Assembly (NCBI GenBank): GCA_016192825.1
Contig: JACPTK010000087.1
Coordinates: forward strand, 1-64,000
Direction: 5' to 3'
Length of the DNA stretch: 64,000 nt
Origin: Betaproteobacteria bacterium
GTDB lineage: Bacteria > Pseudomonadota > Gammaproteobacteria > Burkholderiales > SG8-41
Shown: positions 14,738 through 25,598 of the stretch, piece after piece
How positions within the stretch are numbered: position 1 is the stretch's first letter
Layout of the letters: each line of letters begins with the position of its first letter
Position numbers and translations under genes: made by a program
The notes under the pieces: model-generated
What the model was told of the DNA's origin: nothing
Seen by the model: the letters and a program-made list of their open reading frames with translations, nothing else
The model's database searches: none

Positions 14738-16895
14738 TCTGGCGTTCGCGGCGGCGATAGGTTCGAACCGCCGGCACGAGCGAGAGCGCCACCAGCGCGC
14801 CGCCGAGGGCCACTGGCCACAGCACCGGCTGGTTCCACTCCCGCCGCATCCGGTCGCGCAGCGCGGGGTCCAGGCGCTGGTACTTGAGCCCGTTGTTCGC
14901 GATCGGGTGGGGCTTGCGGTTGCGGAGCCACGCGTGGTGCAGTGCGTAGTCCTTCGGGAACAGGCTCCACACCCACGGCGCGTCGCGCCGCGCGACCTCG
15001 ACCATGCGGTCGATGATCGCCTGGCGCTCGGGGCCGTTCTCCATGTTCTTCATGCGCTCGAACAGGAGGTCGAACTCGGAATTCTCGTAGTTGGAGGCGT
15101 TTTCGCCGGAGGTCCTGACCTTGCTCTGCGCGCCATGCAGCAGGAACAGGAAGTTCTCGGGGTCGGGATAGTCGGCGTTCCACCCGAGGAAATAGAGCTG
15201 CATGTTGCCCTTGCGCAGCTTGTCCTGGAAGCGATTCCAGTCGGTGGCGCGGATCGCGAGCTGCACGCCGATCTTCTCGAACTGCTTGACGTACCAGTCG
15301 TAGCGGGCCTTGGCATCGGGCCCGGTGCCGGTGACGTCGAGGTTGAGCAGCAGCGGCTCCCCGGTTTTCGCGTTGCGCCCGTCGGGATAGCCCGCCTCGG
15401 CCAGCAGCTTTTTCGCGGCCTCGACGGGCTTGCGGCGCGGCGCGTTATCGACCCAGTCGTAGACGTGGGGATTGATGCCCTCCTTCCCGTCCCGGTAGCC
15501 GAAGATGCCGGGCGGCAGCGGCCCCTGCGCGGCGATGCCGCGGCCGTTGCGGAATATCGAGATGAACTCCTCCTGGTCGACCGCGATCGTGATCGCGTGC
15601 CGCAGCTTTCTCGCGCGCTCGCCGTAGCCGCCGACCACGGAGTCGAGCATGTTGAAGCCGAGATAGAACACGCTCGTCGCCACCGACGTCTGCAGCCGGA
15701 TGCCGCGCGCCTGCATGTCCTCGGACAGCGTGACGTCGCCCTGCCCGGAGAATTGCACCGCCTGGTCGAAGGTGTCGGAGGCGATGCCGGAGGCGTCGTA
15801 GTAGCCCTGCAGGAACTTGTTCCAGTACGGGATCTGCTCCTTCTCGAGCGCGAATACCACCTTGTCCACGAACGGCAGCGGCTTGCCCGCGTCCCCGAGC
15901 AGCCCCGCCTCCGCGTCGCCGGGCTCGCCCTCGGCGGGGTACACCTCGCCCCGGTAGTTGGGATTGCGCTCGAGCACCATCTGGCGGTTGGGGTTGTTGA
16001 CCGTCAGCATGTAGGGGCCGCTGCCGACGGGAAACCAGTCGAGCGAGAGGTTGCGCTCCACCATGCCCGGCTGCGCGTAGAAGCGGTCCGCCTCGGGCGG
16101 GATCGGCGCGAAGAACGGCATCGCCAGCCAGTACGCGAACTGCGGGTACTTGCCGCGCACGCGCACGCGGTAGGTGTGGCGGTCGACGACCTGCGCGCCG
16201 GCGAGATCGAAGCGCTCGAGATCGAGAAAGCCGTCGCGGGCGCCGGCCTCGTCCGGCGCTTTCTTCGCCCTGGCGAGCTCCTCCGCGAGTTCCTTCAGGC
16301 CCACGATGTACTCGCTCATGAGCTGCATGATCGGCGAGTGCAGGCGCGGGTGCGCGAGGCGCTTGATCTGGTGCACGTAATCGCCGGCGACCAACTCGCG
16401 CGTGCCCTTGTGCCGGAAATCGCCGATGGCGTGGACCCCGTCGAGATCGCCGGGCTTGAGGCCGTGGTAGACGTAGCGCCCCTGCGCATCCTTCGCCAGC
16501 GCGGGGTGCGGCTGGTAGAGAATGCCCGGCCGGATGCGGATCACGTAGTCGCTGTAGGCGACGATCCTGGCATCGGCGTCGTCGGGAAGGCGGCGGCCCT
16601 TCGCATCGTAGAGCCGCGGGCGCGGCACCTCGGTGGCCGCAAAGGGGACAAGCTCGTAGGGACGCTTGAAGTAGTGGTACTGGAGCGGCGGCTGATAGAT
16701 GTTGGCGATCAGCGCGTACTCGTTCTCGCTGTACGACTGCACCGGGTCGAGGTGCTTGGGGCGCTCGGAGAACGAGGAATAGAGGATGTTGGCGCCGGTC
16801 TCGGAGGCGGGATACGGGTTGTTCCACGTCGCGCCGGAGCACCCGCCCAGCAGCGCGGCGGCGATCAGCGCGGCGCGAAGGACGGGGGGCGGCAT
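14712..16895 (-). CDS. Extracellular solute-binding protein, family 5 (YejA-like)
   Basis: A 727-residue substrate-binding subunit of the peptide importer. The signal peptide ends LLGGC, with C19 as predicted lipidation site. The family 5 block is seen from PKHLDPVQSYSENEYALIAN through VGSGPYMLTVNNPNRQMVLERN, RKLRHAITIAVDQEEF and WNADYPDPENFLFLLHG. Unusually, a hydrophobic helix followed by basic residues lies near the C-terminus (VLWPVALGGALVALSLVPAV then RTYRRRE), so both ends may be membrane-anchored. The last residues SVIGE come from the adjoining repeat. It is first in the set binding protein, permease, permease, ATPase. Confidence 0.9.
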   Translation of the reverse strand: MPPPVLRAALIAAALLGGCSGATWNNPYPASETGANILYSSFSERPKHLDPVQSYSENEYALIANIYQPPLQYHYFKRPYELVPFAATEVPRPRLYDAKGRRLPDDADARIVAYSDYVIRIRPGILYQPHPALAKDAQGRYVYHGLKPGDLDGVHAIGDFRHKGTRELVAGDYVHQIKRLAHPRLHSPIMQLMSEYIVGLKELAEELARAKKAPDEAGARDGFLDLERFDLAGAQVVDRHTYRVRVRGKYPQFAYWLAMPFFAPIPPEADRFYAQPGMVERNLSLDWFPVGSGPYMLTVNNPNRQMVLERNPNYRGEVYPAEGEPGDAEAGLLGDAGKPLPFVDKVVFALEKEQIPYWNKFLQGYYDASGIASDTFDQAVQFSGQGDVTLSEDMQARGIRLQTSVATSVFYLGFNMLDSVVGGYGERARKLRHAITIAVDQEEFISIFRNGRGIAAQGPLPPGIFGYRDGKEGINPHVYDWVDNAPRRKPVEAAKKLLAEAGYPDGRNAKTGEPLLLNLDVTGTGPDAKARYDWYVKQFEKIGVQLAIRATDWNRFQDKLRKGNMQLYFLGWNADYPDPENFLFLLHGAQSKVRTSGENASNYENSEFDLLFERMKNMENGPERQAIIDRMVEVARRDAPWVWSLFPKDYALHHAWLRNRKPHPIANNGLKYQRLDPALRDRMRREWNQPVLWPVALGGALVALSLVPAVRTYRRRERQTARSVIGE

Positions 16896-16913
16896 CGTCA
16901 GATCATATCAAAG

Positions 16914-17069
16914 GCGTGACGTGGTCAAGCGTGACATGATGAACCGTGACATGATGGAGCGTGACATGGCGGAGCGTGGCCCGTTCCTGGCTGTTGACTA
17001 CAGATGCATTATCCGGTCACGGTTTTTTATGTCACGCCATATCACGTCACGCTGCACCATGTCACGCTT
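16914..17069. repeat. 15-bp repeat module upstream of fabI
   Basis: The left arm (16914-16985) has units such as GCGTGACATGATGAACC. The right arm (17028-17069) has CACGTCACGCTGCACCATGT. It lies in the divergent region between the binding-protein gene and fabI. Confidence 0.88.
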
Positions 17070-17075
17070 TATAAT
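17070..17075 (+). promoter_or_regulatory. Candidate fabI -10 hexamer
   Basis: A perfect TATAAT immediately after the right repeat arm, 56 bp upstream of the fabI ATG. No good -35 is seen; its place is taken by repeat sequence. Confidence 0.4.
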
Positions 17076-17131
17076 GGAATGGATGCACCACCCCCGTGTT
17101 CGCCCGGGGCCACCAAGAACAAGGACGATAC

Positions 17132-17923
17132 ATGGGATTTCTCCAGGACAAGAAGATTCTCGTCACCGGCCTGCTCTCCAACCGCTCCATCGCCTACGGC
17201 ATCGCCAGGGCGCTCACGCGCGAAGGCGCCTCCCTCGCTTTCACCTACCAGGCGGAGGACATCAGGGAGCGCGTCGAGCGGCTGGCCCGGGACTTCGGGT
17301 CGCCCCCGGTACTGCCATGCGATGTCGCGCGCGACGACCAGATCGCCGCCTTGTTCGCCAACCTGGGCCGGCGGTGGGACGGCCTCGACGGCATCGTGCA
17401 CTCGGTTGCCTACGCTCCGCGTGAAGCGCTGAAGGGCGAGCTCCTCGAGGGACTGACGCGCGAGGCGTTCCGCGTATCGCACGACGTGAGCGCCTACAGC
17501 TTCGCCGCGCTCGCCAAAGCCGCGCTGCCGATGCTGCAAGGCCGGCGCAGCGCGCTGCTCACTCTGACTTATCTCGGCGCGGTCCGGGTGGTTCCCCATT
17601 ACAACGTGATGGGTCTCGCCAAGGCGAGCCTCGAGGCCTGCGTGCGCTATCTCGCGGCGAACCTCGGCCCGATGGGTATTCGGGTAAACGGCATTTCGGC
17701 GGGACCGATCAAGACCCTCGCCGCGGCCGGCATCGGCGATTTCGGAAAAATCTTCAGGTTCGTCGAGGAAAACGCGCCGCTCAGGCGCAACGTGACGACC
17801 GATGACGTCGGCAACGTCGCGGCGTTCCTCATGAGCGACCTCGCCGCCGGCATCACCGGGGAGATCACCCACGTCGATGCGGGATTCAATGCGGTCGTTG
17901 GGGGAATGCGCGGGGAAGCCTGA
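17132..17923 (+). CDS. fabI: Enoyl-ACP reductase (NADH), FabI
   Basis: A 263-residue reductase for the last step of each fatty-acid elongation cycle. The N-terminus [20 protein letters not shown] is the family hallmark. The catalytic residues Y147, Y157 and K164 are present in [21 protein letters not shown], one position from E. coli numbering. [16 protein letters not shown] and the C-terminal HVDAGFN are typical. The ATG at 17132 has AAGGA 8 bp upstream; an earlier in-frame start has no support. ppiD lies next, convergent. Confidence 0.95.
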   Translation: MGFLQDKKILVTGLLSNRSIAYGIARALTREGASLAFTYQAEDIRERVERLARDFGSPPVLPCDVARDDQIAALFANLGRRWDGLDGIVHSVAYAPREALKGELLEGLTREAFRVSHDVSAYSFAALAKAALPMLQGRRSALLTLTYLGAVRVVPHYNVMGLAKASLEACVRYLAANLGPMGIRVNGISAGPIKTLAAAGIGDFGKIFRFVEENAPLRRNVTTDDVGNVAAFLMSDLAAGITGEITHVDAGFNAVVGGMRGEA

Positions 17924-17929
17924 ACGTCG

Positions 17930-18104
17930 TGATTCGCGGATCGCGGATCGCGGATGGGCCCTAAAAGCAGGCGACGCACGACGTGAGATTCGTCAGTGCC
18001 ATGTTGAAATCGCTGCAATGCCGAATGGCGTAAGCGACGAGCCACGCCACCACCTGACCGAACTTGCGAGGTTTTGAGTCGATCCGCGAGCCGCGAGCCG
18101 CGGG
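17930..18104. repeat. GCGGATC-type heptamer module, fabI-ppiD gap
   Basis: Left arm GATTCGCGGATCGCGGATCG (17932-17957). Right arm GATCCGCGAGCCGCGAGCCG (18079-18103), which begins at the ppiD stop codon. About 120 bp between them shows nothing recognisable. Confidence 0.8.
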
Positions 18105-20003
18105 TCACTGTTTTTTCTCTAATTGTTCCTTGTAGATCGTCACTTCACCCTGTTGCCTGAGGCTCGCGACGTAGGCCGCCATCGTCTCGCGCGCCAGCAC
18201 GCCCCGCAGCTGCTCCGAGAGCGCCTTGGTTTTCTCCGGCGTGACGCCTTCGGCCTCCTGCGCGCGGGTGACGCGCAGCAGCACGTAGGATCCCTGCGGG
18301 CTGGTCAGCCCGGAGTAGGCGGGGAGCTTCGCGACATCCATGCGGAACGCATGCCGCACCACCGGCGCGGGGATTTCCTTGTTCTCCTGGTCGCGGCTGA
18401 CGACCAGCGGCGGGCTCCACCCGATCTTGACCGGGCTACCCTGCCGGAGCGCCGCGAGCTGGCGCCGGCCCTCCTCCGCCGCCAGGCGCGACGCTTCGCG
18501 CAACGCAAGGCGCTTCTCGAGGGCCGCGCGCACCGCGTCGAACGGCTGCGTGCTCTCGGGCTTGTACTCGATGACGCGCGCCGCGATCACCAGGCCGGGC
18601 GCGACCTCGATCGCCTCGGTATTGCGCTTGTTCCTGAGCGTCTCCTCGGAAAAGATCGCGGCGAGGAGCTTCGGGTTGTTGAGCGGCGGCTCGGCGTTGG
18701 CGCGGGTGATCCAGCCGCTTTGCAGCGGGGCGGTCTTGACGAGGTCCGCGGCCGGCTTGAGGCTGTCGGACTGCTCGTAGACCACGTTGTTGAAATTGTC
18801 GGCGAGCTCCGCAAAGCGCCGCCCGGCGATCTGCTTGGCAAGCTCTTTCTCGATCTCGCCGCGCGCCTCCTCGAACGGCTTCACCCGGGCCGGCTGGAGC
18901 GCCGTCAACCGGATCAGGTGGAAACCCAGCTTGGTCTCCACCGGTTGCGAGATCTCGCCCGGCTTCAGCTTGAACAGCGCGTCCTCGAATTCGGGGACGT
19001 CCTTCATCATGCCGCGGCTGATGGTGCCGAGGTCCCCGCCGCCGGCCGCCGAGCCGGGGTCCTGCGAGTGCTTCTTCGCGGCCTCCGCGAAGCCGGCCGG
19101 CTTCTTCTGGAGCTGCCGGTAGAGCTCCTCCGCCTTCGCGCGCGCCTTCTGCCGCGCTTCCGCGCCCGCCTCGACGCTCACCAGGATATGGGCGGCCTGG
19201 CGCCGTTCCTCGACCCCGAACTGCCTTTGGTTGTTGTCGTAGTACTTTTTCACCTCGTCCGGCTCGATCCGGATGCCCTGCATCAGCGACTCGATCGAGA
19301 GCACCACGTAATCCACGCGCACCTGCTCCGGCACCCGGAACTCGCCGGCGTTGGCGTCGTAGTGCTTTTTCGCGGCCCCCGGATCGAGCTTGACCTGCGC
19401 GAGAAACTGCTCGGGCGCGAGGGTGGCGTGGCTCAGCTCGCGGCGCTCCCCGGAAAGCCGCATGACGAGGTCGACGACGGCGCGCGGGGCGAAGGCATTG
19501 CCCGCATAGCCATTGGACAGCTGCTGGAGCAGCAGGTCCTGGCGCATGCGCGCCTCGAACGTGACCGGCGTCATCCCCTCGGACCTGAGGAACTGCTCGT
19601 AGAGGGGGAAGGAAAACGCCCCCTTGTCGTCCCGGAACAGCTGCACGTCCCGGATCGCGCTCTTGAGGTGGCTTTCGGCCACCGTGAGCCCCGCGCCCAG
19701 CGCCCGGTCGAGCAGAAGGCGGCGCTGGACCAGGGATTCCAGGGTGGCGAAGCGCAGCTCCGGGTTGTCCAGCAGGGCGGGATCGATGCGTCCCTCGATC
19801 GCGCGCTGGATCGCCTGCTGGCGCTCGCGCAGCGCCCGGCTGAATTCCTCCTGCGATACGACCTGGCCCGAGACCCGCGCGACCGACTGCCCACCCCCCA
19901 TGTCGCGGAAGTACATGTCCACGCCGAAAAACGCGAACGGCAGGAAGATGATGGCCAGGACGACCTGGATCAGGCGCTTGTTCTTGGTGACGAAGTCAAA
20001 CAT
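18105..20003 (-). CDS. ppiD: Peptidyl-prolyl isomerase / periplasmic folding chaperone, SurA-PpiD type
   Basis: A 632-residue inner-membrane-anchored chaperone for outer-membrane and secreted proteins. Residues 1-11 are cytoplasmic, a single helix spans about 12-30 (IQVVLAIIFLPFAFFGVDMY), and the rest is periplasmic. The SurA-like N domain is followed by a parvulin domain near 265-365 (QAAHILVSVEAG, GGDLGTISRGMM, LGFHLIRLTAL) and a C-terminal PpiD region. Length matches PpiD (about 620). Placement beside hupB, lon and the clp genes is the usual gammaproteobacterial and betaproteobacterial arrangement. Confidence 0.92.
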   Translation of the reverse strand: MFDFVTKNKRLIQVVLAIIFLPFAFFGVDMYFRDMGGGQSVARVSGQVVSQEEFSRALRERQQAIQRAIEGRIDPALLDNPELRFATLESLVQRRLLLDRALGAGLTVAESHLKSAIRDVQLFRDDKGAFSFPLYEQFLRSEGMTPVTFEARMRQDLLLQQLSNGYAGNAFAPRAVVDLVMRLSGERRELSHATLAPEQFLAQVKLDPGAAKKHYDANAGEFRVPEQVRVDYVVLSIESLMQGIRIEPDEVKKYYDNNQRQFGVEERRQAAHILVSVEAGAEARQKARAKAEELYRQLQKKPAGFAEAAKKHSQDPGSAAGGGDLGTISRGMMKDVPEFEDALFKLKPGEISQPVETKLGFHLIRLTALQPARVKPFEEARGEIEKELAKQIAGRRFAELADNFNNVVYEQSDSLKPAADLVKTAPLQSGWITRANAEPPLNNPKLLAAIFSEETLRNKRNTEAIEVAPGLVIAARVIEYKPESTQPFDAVRAALEKRLALREASRLAAEEGRRQLAALRQGSPVKIGWSPPLVVSRDQENKEIPAPVVRHAFRMDVAKLPAYSGLTSPQGSYVLLRVTRAQEAEGVTPEKTKALSEQLRGVLARETMAAYVASLRQQGEVTIYKEQLEKKQ

Positions 20004-20016
20004 GTTCTTGGAGAAG

Positions 20017-20359
20017 CGTGACTGGTGACTCGTGACTGGTGACTGGTGTATCCCCTCTCAACCTGGTGCTCCGCCCCGCAGTGCGGGAAATACGACAGTG
20101 CCTAACAGCCTGTCGGACTTACCAGTCGGGACAGGCTGCTAACAGCAAAACCGGCCGGATTTCCACAAGATATCATTCAAATAGCCTCAACAGCAGCGTG
20201 AGCACGCACGTTTCTTCGTGGTTCGGGCCACTCAATAGTGTTTTCGACCTCATTCCGGCGGCCGGTTTTGCATAAGGAGCTTGTCACATCGTAAGTCCGA
20301 CAAGCTCCTAGGACACTTGATTGGCGTCGTTTGCCCGAGTCGCCAGTCACGAGTCACGC
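20017..20359. repeat. Heptamer arms enclosing hairpin element copy 3
   Basis: Left arm GTGACTGGTGACTCGTGACT (20018-20048). Right arm GAGTCGCCAGTCACGAGTCA (20337-20359). The hairpin-ended element 20102-20311 sits between them. No gene is seen in this 390-bp gap. Confidence 0.85.
20102..20311. mobile_element. Hairpin-ended element, copy 3 (family C)
   Basis: Left border CTAA, right border CTAG (20308-20311). The left hairpin is slightly imperfect (AACAGCCTGTCGGAC...CGGGACAGGCTGCT). The inner pair is GCAAAACCGGCC / GGCCGGTTTTGC, and the right hairpin is AGGAGCTTGTC / GACAAGCTCCT. The inner arm changed in a compensatory way relative to copies 1 and 2 (CCGGCC against CCGCCC), so pairing is preserved. 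Confidence 0.75.
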
Positions 20360-20389
20360 AAAAAAGGCGAACGATGTTCGCCTTTCTTG
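20358..20389 (-). terminator. Rho-independent terminator after tRNA-Asp
   Basis: Read on the minus strand: AAAGGCGAAC, ATC loop, GTTCGCCTTT, then a T-run. It lies a few bases downstream of the tRNA-Asp 3' end and would end the Val-Asp tRNA transcript. Confidence 0.8.
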
Positions 20390-20394
20390 CCAAT

Positions 20395-20471
20395 TGGCGG
20401 AGCGGACGGGACTCGAACCCGCGACCTCTGCCGTGACAGGGCAGCATTCTAACCAACTGAACTACCGCTCC
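20395..20471 (-). tRNA. tRNA-Asp (GTC)
   Basis: A 77-nt cloverleaf with encoded CCA. Acceptor GGAGCGG pairs with CCGCTCC. The anticodon stem CTGCC / GGCAG holds loop CTGTCAC, so the anticodon is GTC. The T-arm GCGGGTTCGAGTCCCGT is standard. Confidence 0.95.
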
Positions 20472-20472
20472 A

Positions 20473-20577
20473 AAACACAGTGCTGAGTCCAAAGTTCCGA
20501 GTTCTGAGCAAGATCCCGCCACGCCGCTTTTCATTCCACGCTCAGCACTCTGCCCTCAGAACTCAGCACTATATTCT
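20473..20577. repeat. CTGAGT-type repeat arms between the two tRNA genes
   Basis: Left arm GTGCTGAGTCCAAAGTTCCG then AGTTCTGAGC (20479-20510). Right arm CTCAGCACTCTGCCCTCAGA then ACTCAGCACT (20540-20570). These are inverse of each other. The same inverted-arm plan as the other modules, with a different unit. Confidence 0.8.
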
Positions 20578-20653
20578 TGGTGGGTGCTGAGAGTCTCGAA
20601 CTCCCGGCCTTCGCCTTGTAAGGGCGACGCTCTACCAACTGAGCTAAGCACCC
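20578..20653 (-). tRNA. tRNA-Val (TAC)
   Basis: A 76-nt cloverleaf with encoded CCA. Acceptor GGGTGCT pairs with AGCACCC. Anticodon stem TCGCC / GGCGA with loop CTTACAA gives anticodon TAC. T-arm GGGAGTTCGAGACTCTC. Confidence 0.95.
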
Positions 20654-20765
20654 TTAAAACGGACGCTCCGCGGCGTTTCAAGTGTGCGCGATGGAACGCA
20701 CGAAATGCCGCCGTTCATCGCGCACCGGCAAATCCGCTTCCGTGCCATCTGGCAAACCCCGAAAG

Positions 20766-20808
20766 CATTTTGGGGCAGGCGCGAATGCAACGCACCTACC
20801 CCAAAATG
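20766..20808. terminator. Stem-loop downstream of hupB
   Basis: Arms CATTTTGGGGCAGG and CCTACCCCAAAATG (one mismatch) around a 15-nt loop. It lies 27 bp past the hupB stop codon. No clear U-tract; termination is inferred from position. Confidence 0.5.
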
Positions 20809-20834
20809 AAGTAGCTGGACTTTCGCCGGGGCGG

Positions 20835-21107
20835 CTAGTTTACCGCGTCTTTCAAGGCCTTACCAGCGCTGAACTTGGGCACCTTGGCGGCCTGGATGCG
20901 GATCTCCGCGCCGGTGCGGGGGTCGCGGCCGGAGCGGGCGGCGCGCTTGCCCACGCGAAAGGTTCCGAACCCGACCAGGGTGACCGATTGTCCGCGCTTC
21001 AGCGCGCCCTTGATCGCATCGATCGCGCCATCGACCGCTTTCTCCGAGGCGGACTTCGAAAGACCCGCGGACCTTGCAACGACTTCGACCAGTTCGGCTT
21101 TGTTCAT
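20835..21107 (-). CDS. hupB: DNA-binding protein HU, beta type
   Basis: A 90-residue nucleoid protein. The sequence has the HU start MNKAELVEVVA, the GFGTFRVGKRAARSGRDPRT beta-arm region and the C-terminal KVPKFSAGKALKDAVN. The ATG at 21107 is the family start; an upstream in-frame ATG adds seven unsupported residues. Its place directly after lon, before the tRNA genes and ppiD, matches the conserved lon-hup-ppiD order. Confidence 0.96.
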   Translation of the reverse strand: MNKAELVEVVARSAGLSKSASEKAVDGAIDAIKGALKRGQSVTLVGFGTFRVGKRAARSGRDPRTGAEIRIQAAKVPKFSAGKALKDAVN

Positions 21108-21461
21108 TTCCCCCCCTAACCTGTCCATGACGGAAATCGACCCCCCGCTATCCGGACCTTCATGCGACGGATGAAGAAGCCCGAGCGGAAAAAATATTCT
21201 GGTTGGTGTTCCGGCGAACGCCGTTATGAAATACGCTGGCGCATTTATAGCAAGCGCGAAAACCCGGTGTCAAGGAATTGTAAAAAAATTTCCCGAATTT
21301 TTCGCGCACCGTTGCGAAGTACGTCACTGAAATCGGCGCGCGCATGCGCGCCGACTCAAGAAGTCAAGCGAAGAGCCGGAATTAAGTGCCTGAGCGATTG
21401 AGTGATTGAGCAATCGAAGCGTGAAAACCGGCGCGGGACCCGGCCGGCGCCTCGCGCCGTA

Positions 21462-21493
21462 CGACAAAAGGGCGGCAACGCCGCCCTTTGTCG
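21462..21493 (-). terminator. Strong stem-loop downstream of lon
   Basis: CGACAAAAGGGCGGC / GCCGCCCTTTGTCG, an almost perfect stem with a 3-nt loop, located 46 bp past the lon stop codon. 21498-21537 between it and lon is a GGTCACC/GGTCACCTGTCACC heptamer arm. The rest of the hupB-lon gap (21108-21460) contains only the AT-rich hupB upstream region. Confidence 0.6.
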
Positions 21494-21538
21494 TTCACGC
21501 GTCTCCGGTCACCGGTCACCTGTCACCGGTCACCACGT

Positions 21539-23938
21539 TCAATGCTTGACCGCCGCGGGCGCGGGCGCCTCCGAGACCGGCGGCAGGGCCGGCCGGGCTT
21601 CCTCATCGGCGAGCGCCTCCGGCTTGCGCTCGAGCGCCAACTCGAGGACCGTGTCGATCCACTTGACCGGGTGGATGTCGAGCCGGTTCTTAACGTTTTC
21701 AGGGATTTCCGCGAGGTCCTTCACGTTCTCCTCGGGAATCAGGACCGTCTTGATGCCGCCGCGATGCGCCGCTAGCAGCTTCTCCTTGAGCCCCCCGATC
21801 TGCAACACCTCGCCCCGCAGCGTGATTTCGCCGGTCATCGCGACGTCGGCCCGCACCGGGATGCCCGTCAGCGTCGACACCATCGCGGTGCAGATGCCGA
21901 TGCCCGCGCTCGGGCCGTCCTTGGGCGTCGCGCCCTCGGGCAGGTGGATGTGGATGTCGTTCTTCTGGTAGAAGTCCGAGGGGATGCCGAGGCGCCGCGA
22001 GCGGCTGCGCACGACCGACAGCGCCGCCTGCACCGACTCCTGCATCACCTCGCCGAGCTTGCCGGTGGTGGTCATCTTGCCCTTGCCCGGCATGATCGCC
22101 GACTCGATCGTCAGCAGCTCGCCCCCGACCTCGGTCCAGGCGAGCCCGACGACCTGGCCGACCTGGTTCTTCTTCTCGGCCATGCCGTAGCTGTAGCGCC
22201 GCACGCTCAGGTACTTGTCGAGGTTGCGCGCGCTCACGGACACCTTGCGCTCCTCGCCCTCGCGGACCAGCGTCTTGACCACCTTGCGGCAGATCTTGGA
22301 GAGTTCCCGCTCGAGCGCCCGCACGCCGGCCTCCCGCGTGTAGTAGCGGATGATGTCGCGCACGGCGCTCTCCGAAATGGCGAGCTCCGAGGGCTTCAGG
22401 CCGTGGTTCTTCATGAGCTTCGGCAGCAGGTGCTTGAGCGCGATGTTGACCTTCTCGTCCTCGGTGTAGCCCGACAGCCGGATCGTCTCCATGCGGTCGA
22501 GCAGCGCCGGCGGGATGTTGAGCGTGTTGGCAGTGCACACGAACATCACGTCCGAGAGATCGTACTCGACCTCGATGTAATGATCCACGAAGGTATGGTT
22601 CTGCTCGGGGTCCAGCACCTCGAGCAGCGCGCTCGCCGGGTCGCCCCGGAAATCCATTCCCATCTTGTCCACTTCATCGAGCAGGAACAGGGGGTTGCGC
22701 ACCCCGACCTTGTTCATGTTCTGCAGGATCTTGCCCGGCATCGAGCCGATGTAGGTGCGGCGATGCCCGCGGATCTCCGCCTCGTCGCGCACGCCGCCGA
22801 GCGACATGCGCACGAACTTGCGGTTGGTCGCGCGCGCGATCGACTGCCCGAGCGAGGTCTTGCCCACGCCGGGCGCCCCGACCAGGCACAGGATCGGGGC
22901 CTTGAGCTTGTCCACGCGCTGCTGGACGGCGAGGTACTCGACGATGCGCTCCTTCACCTTCTCCAGGCCGTAATGGTCCTCGTTCAGCACGTTCTCGGCC
23001 GCCGCGAGGTCGGTGTTGATCTTGCTGCGCTTGCGCCACGGCAGCGACACCAGCGCCTCGATGTAGTTGCGCACGACGGTCGCCTCCGCCGACATCGGCG
23101 ACATGAGCTTCAGCTTCTTGAACTCGGTCTCGGCCTTCTTGCGCGCTTCCTTCGGCATGTGCGCGGCCTTGATGCGCTTCTCGATCTCGTCGATGTCCGC
23201 GCCCTCGTCCATCTCGCCGAGCTCTTTCTGGATCGCCTTCACCTGCTCGTTGAGGTAGTACTCGCGCTGGCTCTTCTCCATCTGGCGCTTGACGCGGCCG
23301 CGGATGCGCTTCTCCACCTGGAGGATCTCGAGCTCCCCCTCGACCAGCTTCAACAGGTGCTCGAGCCGCTGCTTGACGCCGAACATCTCGAGCACTTCCT
23401 GCTTCTGCTCGAGCTTCAGCGGCAGGTGCGCGGCGATGGTGTCGCCGAGCCTGCCGGCCTCGTCTATCCCCGCGAGCGACGTCAGGATCTCGGGCGGGAT
23501 CTTCTTGTTCAGCTTCACGTACTGGTCGAACTGCTGGATCATCGTGCGCCGCATCGCCTCGGTCTCGTGGTCGCTGGCGACATCCGGGGTGACGGGGGTG
23601 ACCGTGACGGCGTAATGCGTCTTGAGATCGGTGATCTCGTGCAGGCGCGCGCGCTGGCTGCCCTCGACCAGCACCTTCACGGTGCCATCGGGGAGCTTCA
23701 GCATCTGCAGGATGTTGGCGATGCTGCCGATCCGGTAGAGGTCCTCGGGACCGGGGTCGTCCTTGGCCGCGGATTTCTGCGCCACCAGGACGATGCTCTT
23801 GCCCGCCTCCATCGCGGTTTCCAGGGCCTTGATCGACTTGGGACGCCCCACGAACAGCGGGATCACCATGTGCGGGAACACCACCACGTCGCGCAGCGGC
23901 AGCAGCGGCATCGAGGTCGGCATGATTTCTTCAGGCAT
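21539..23938 (-). CDS. lon: ATP-dependent protease La
   Basis: A 799-residue cytosolic AAA+ serine protease for misfolded and regulatory proteins. The order is N domain ([20 protein letters not shown]), coiled region, Walker [10 protein letters not shown] near 356, Walker [10 protein letters not shown], and the protease domain with the catalytic Ser in DGPSAGI near 680 and Lys near 722. Length is that of the E. coli type. A clear heat-shock (sigma-32) promoter lies upstream at 23970-23998. Confidence 0.97.
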   Translation of the reverse strand: MPEEIMPTSMPLLPLRDVVVFPHMVIPLFVGRPKSIKALETAMEAGKSIVLVAQKSAAKDDPGPEDLYRIGSIANILQMLKLPDGTVKVLVEGSQRARLHEITDLKTHYAVTVTPVTPDVASDHETEAMRRTMIQQFDQYVKLNKKIPPEILTSLAGIDEAGRLGDTIAAHLPLKLEQKQEVLEMFGVKQRLEHLLKLVEGELEILQVEKRIRGRVKRQMEKSQREYYLNEQVKAIQKELGEMDEGADIDEIEKRIKAAHMPKEARKKAETEFKKLKLMSPMSAEATVVRNYIEALVSLPWRKRSKINTDLAAAENVLNEDHYGLEKVKERIVEYLAVQQRVDKLKAPILCLVGAPGVGKTSLGQSIARATNRKFVRMSLGGVRDEAEIRGHRRTYIGSMPGKILQNMNKVGVRNPLFLLDEVDKMGMDFRGDPASALLEVLDPEQNHTFVDHYIEVEYDLSDVMFVCTANTLNIPPALLDRMETIRLSGYTEDEKVNIALKHLLPKLMKNHGLKPSELAISESAVRDIIRYYTREAGVRALERELSKICRKVVKTLVREGEERKVSVSARNLDKYLSVRRYSYGMAEKKNQVGQVVGLAWTEVGGELLTIESAIMPGKGKMTTTGKLGEVMQESVQAALSVVRSRSRRLGIPSDFYQKNDIHIHLPEGATPKDGPSAGIGICTAMVSTLTGIPVRADVAMTGEITLRGEVLQIGGLKEKLLAAHRGGIKTVLIPEENVKDLAEIPENVKNRLDIHPVKWIDTVLELALERKPEALADEEARPALPPVSEAPAPAAVKH

Positions 23939-23969
23939 CGCGTTTCACCCTTTGGATGGAATAACGGGA

Positions 23970-23998
23970 AGATGGGGGAAAAACCCCGAAAATTCAAG
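23970..23998 (-). promoter_or_regulatory. Sigma-32-type promoter of lon
   Basis: On the minus strand, CTTGAA (23998-23993) is followed by a 15-bp spacer and CCCCATCT (23977-23970). This fits the heat-shock consensus CTTGAA, 13-15 bp, CCCCATNT. The -10 ends 32 bp before the lon ATG. Confidence 0.8.
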
Positions 23999-24098
23999 GG
24001 CGGCACAGCACCCTGATTCCAAACCCATTTTGCGCGGCGGCAACGGCGCAACCGGCAGGACTGCCGCGACGCCACGCCGGAGAGCAGGGCTGTTCACG

Positions 24099-24306
24099 TT
24101 AGCAGCCTGTCGGGCCCCCAAAGTCCGAAAGGCTGCTAAAAGCAAAACCACCCCACTTTTCTTGAATAATGCTCAATTCCACGGTCGTTTCACCTCGGGC
24201 GACACGGTAGGGATGGCGTTTCGGCAGGTTTTTCGATGGCACTTTCGCATTTTTTTCCGGAACGGTTTTGCCTAAGGAGCGTGCCGGACCCCAGTCCGGC
24301 AAGCTC

Positions 24307-24310
<4 letters not shown>
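24099..24310. mobile_element. Hairpin-ended element, copy 4 (family C)
   Basis: Left border TTAG, right border CTAG (24307-24310). The left hairpin is AGCAGCCTGTCGG / CCGAAAGGCTGCT, and the right is AGGAGCGTGCCGGAC / GTCCGGCAAGCTCCT. The interior shares a ~100-bp core with copy 5 (GCTCAATTCCACGG then CGTTTCACCTCGGG). The TAG of the right border, read on the minus strand, is the stop codon of clpX. Confidence 0.8.
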
Positions 24311-25575
<1,265 letters not shown>

Positions 25576-25598
25576 ATGCCGTCCCCCAGATTACGACA

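Noticed and set aside
21944-24016. A 690-codon open frame antisense to lon
   Set aside because: Fully within the unmistakable lon gene; translation is His/Arg/Leu/Asp-rich shadow.
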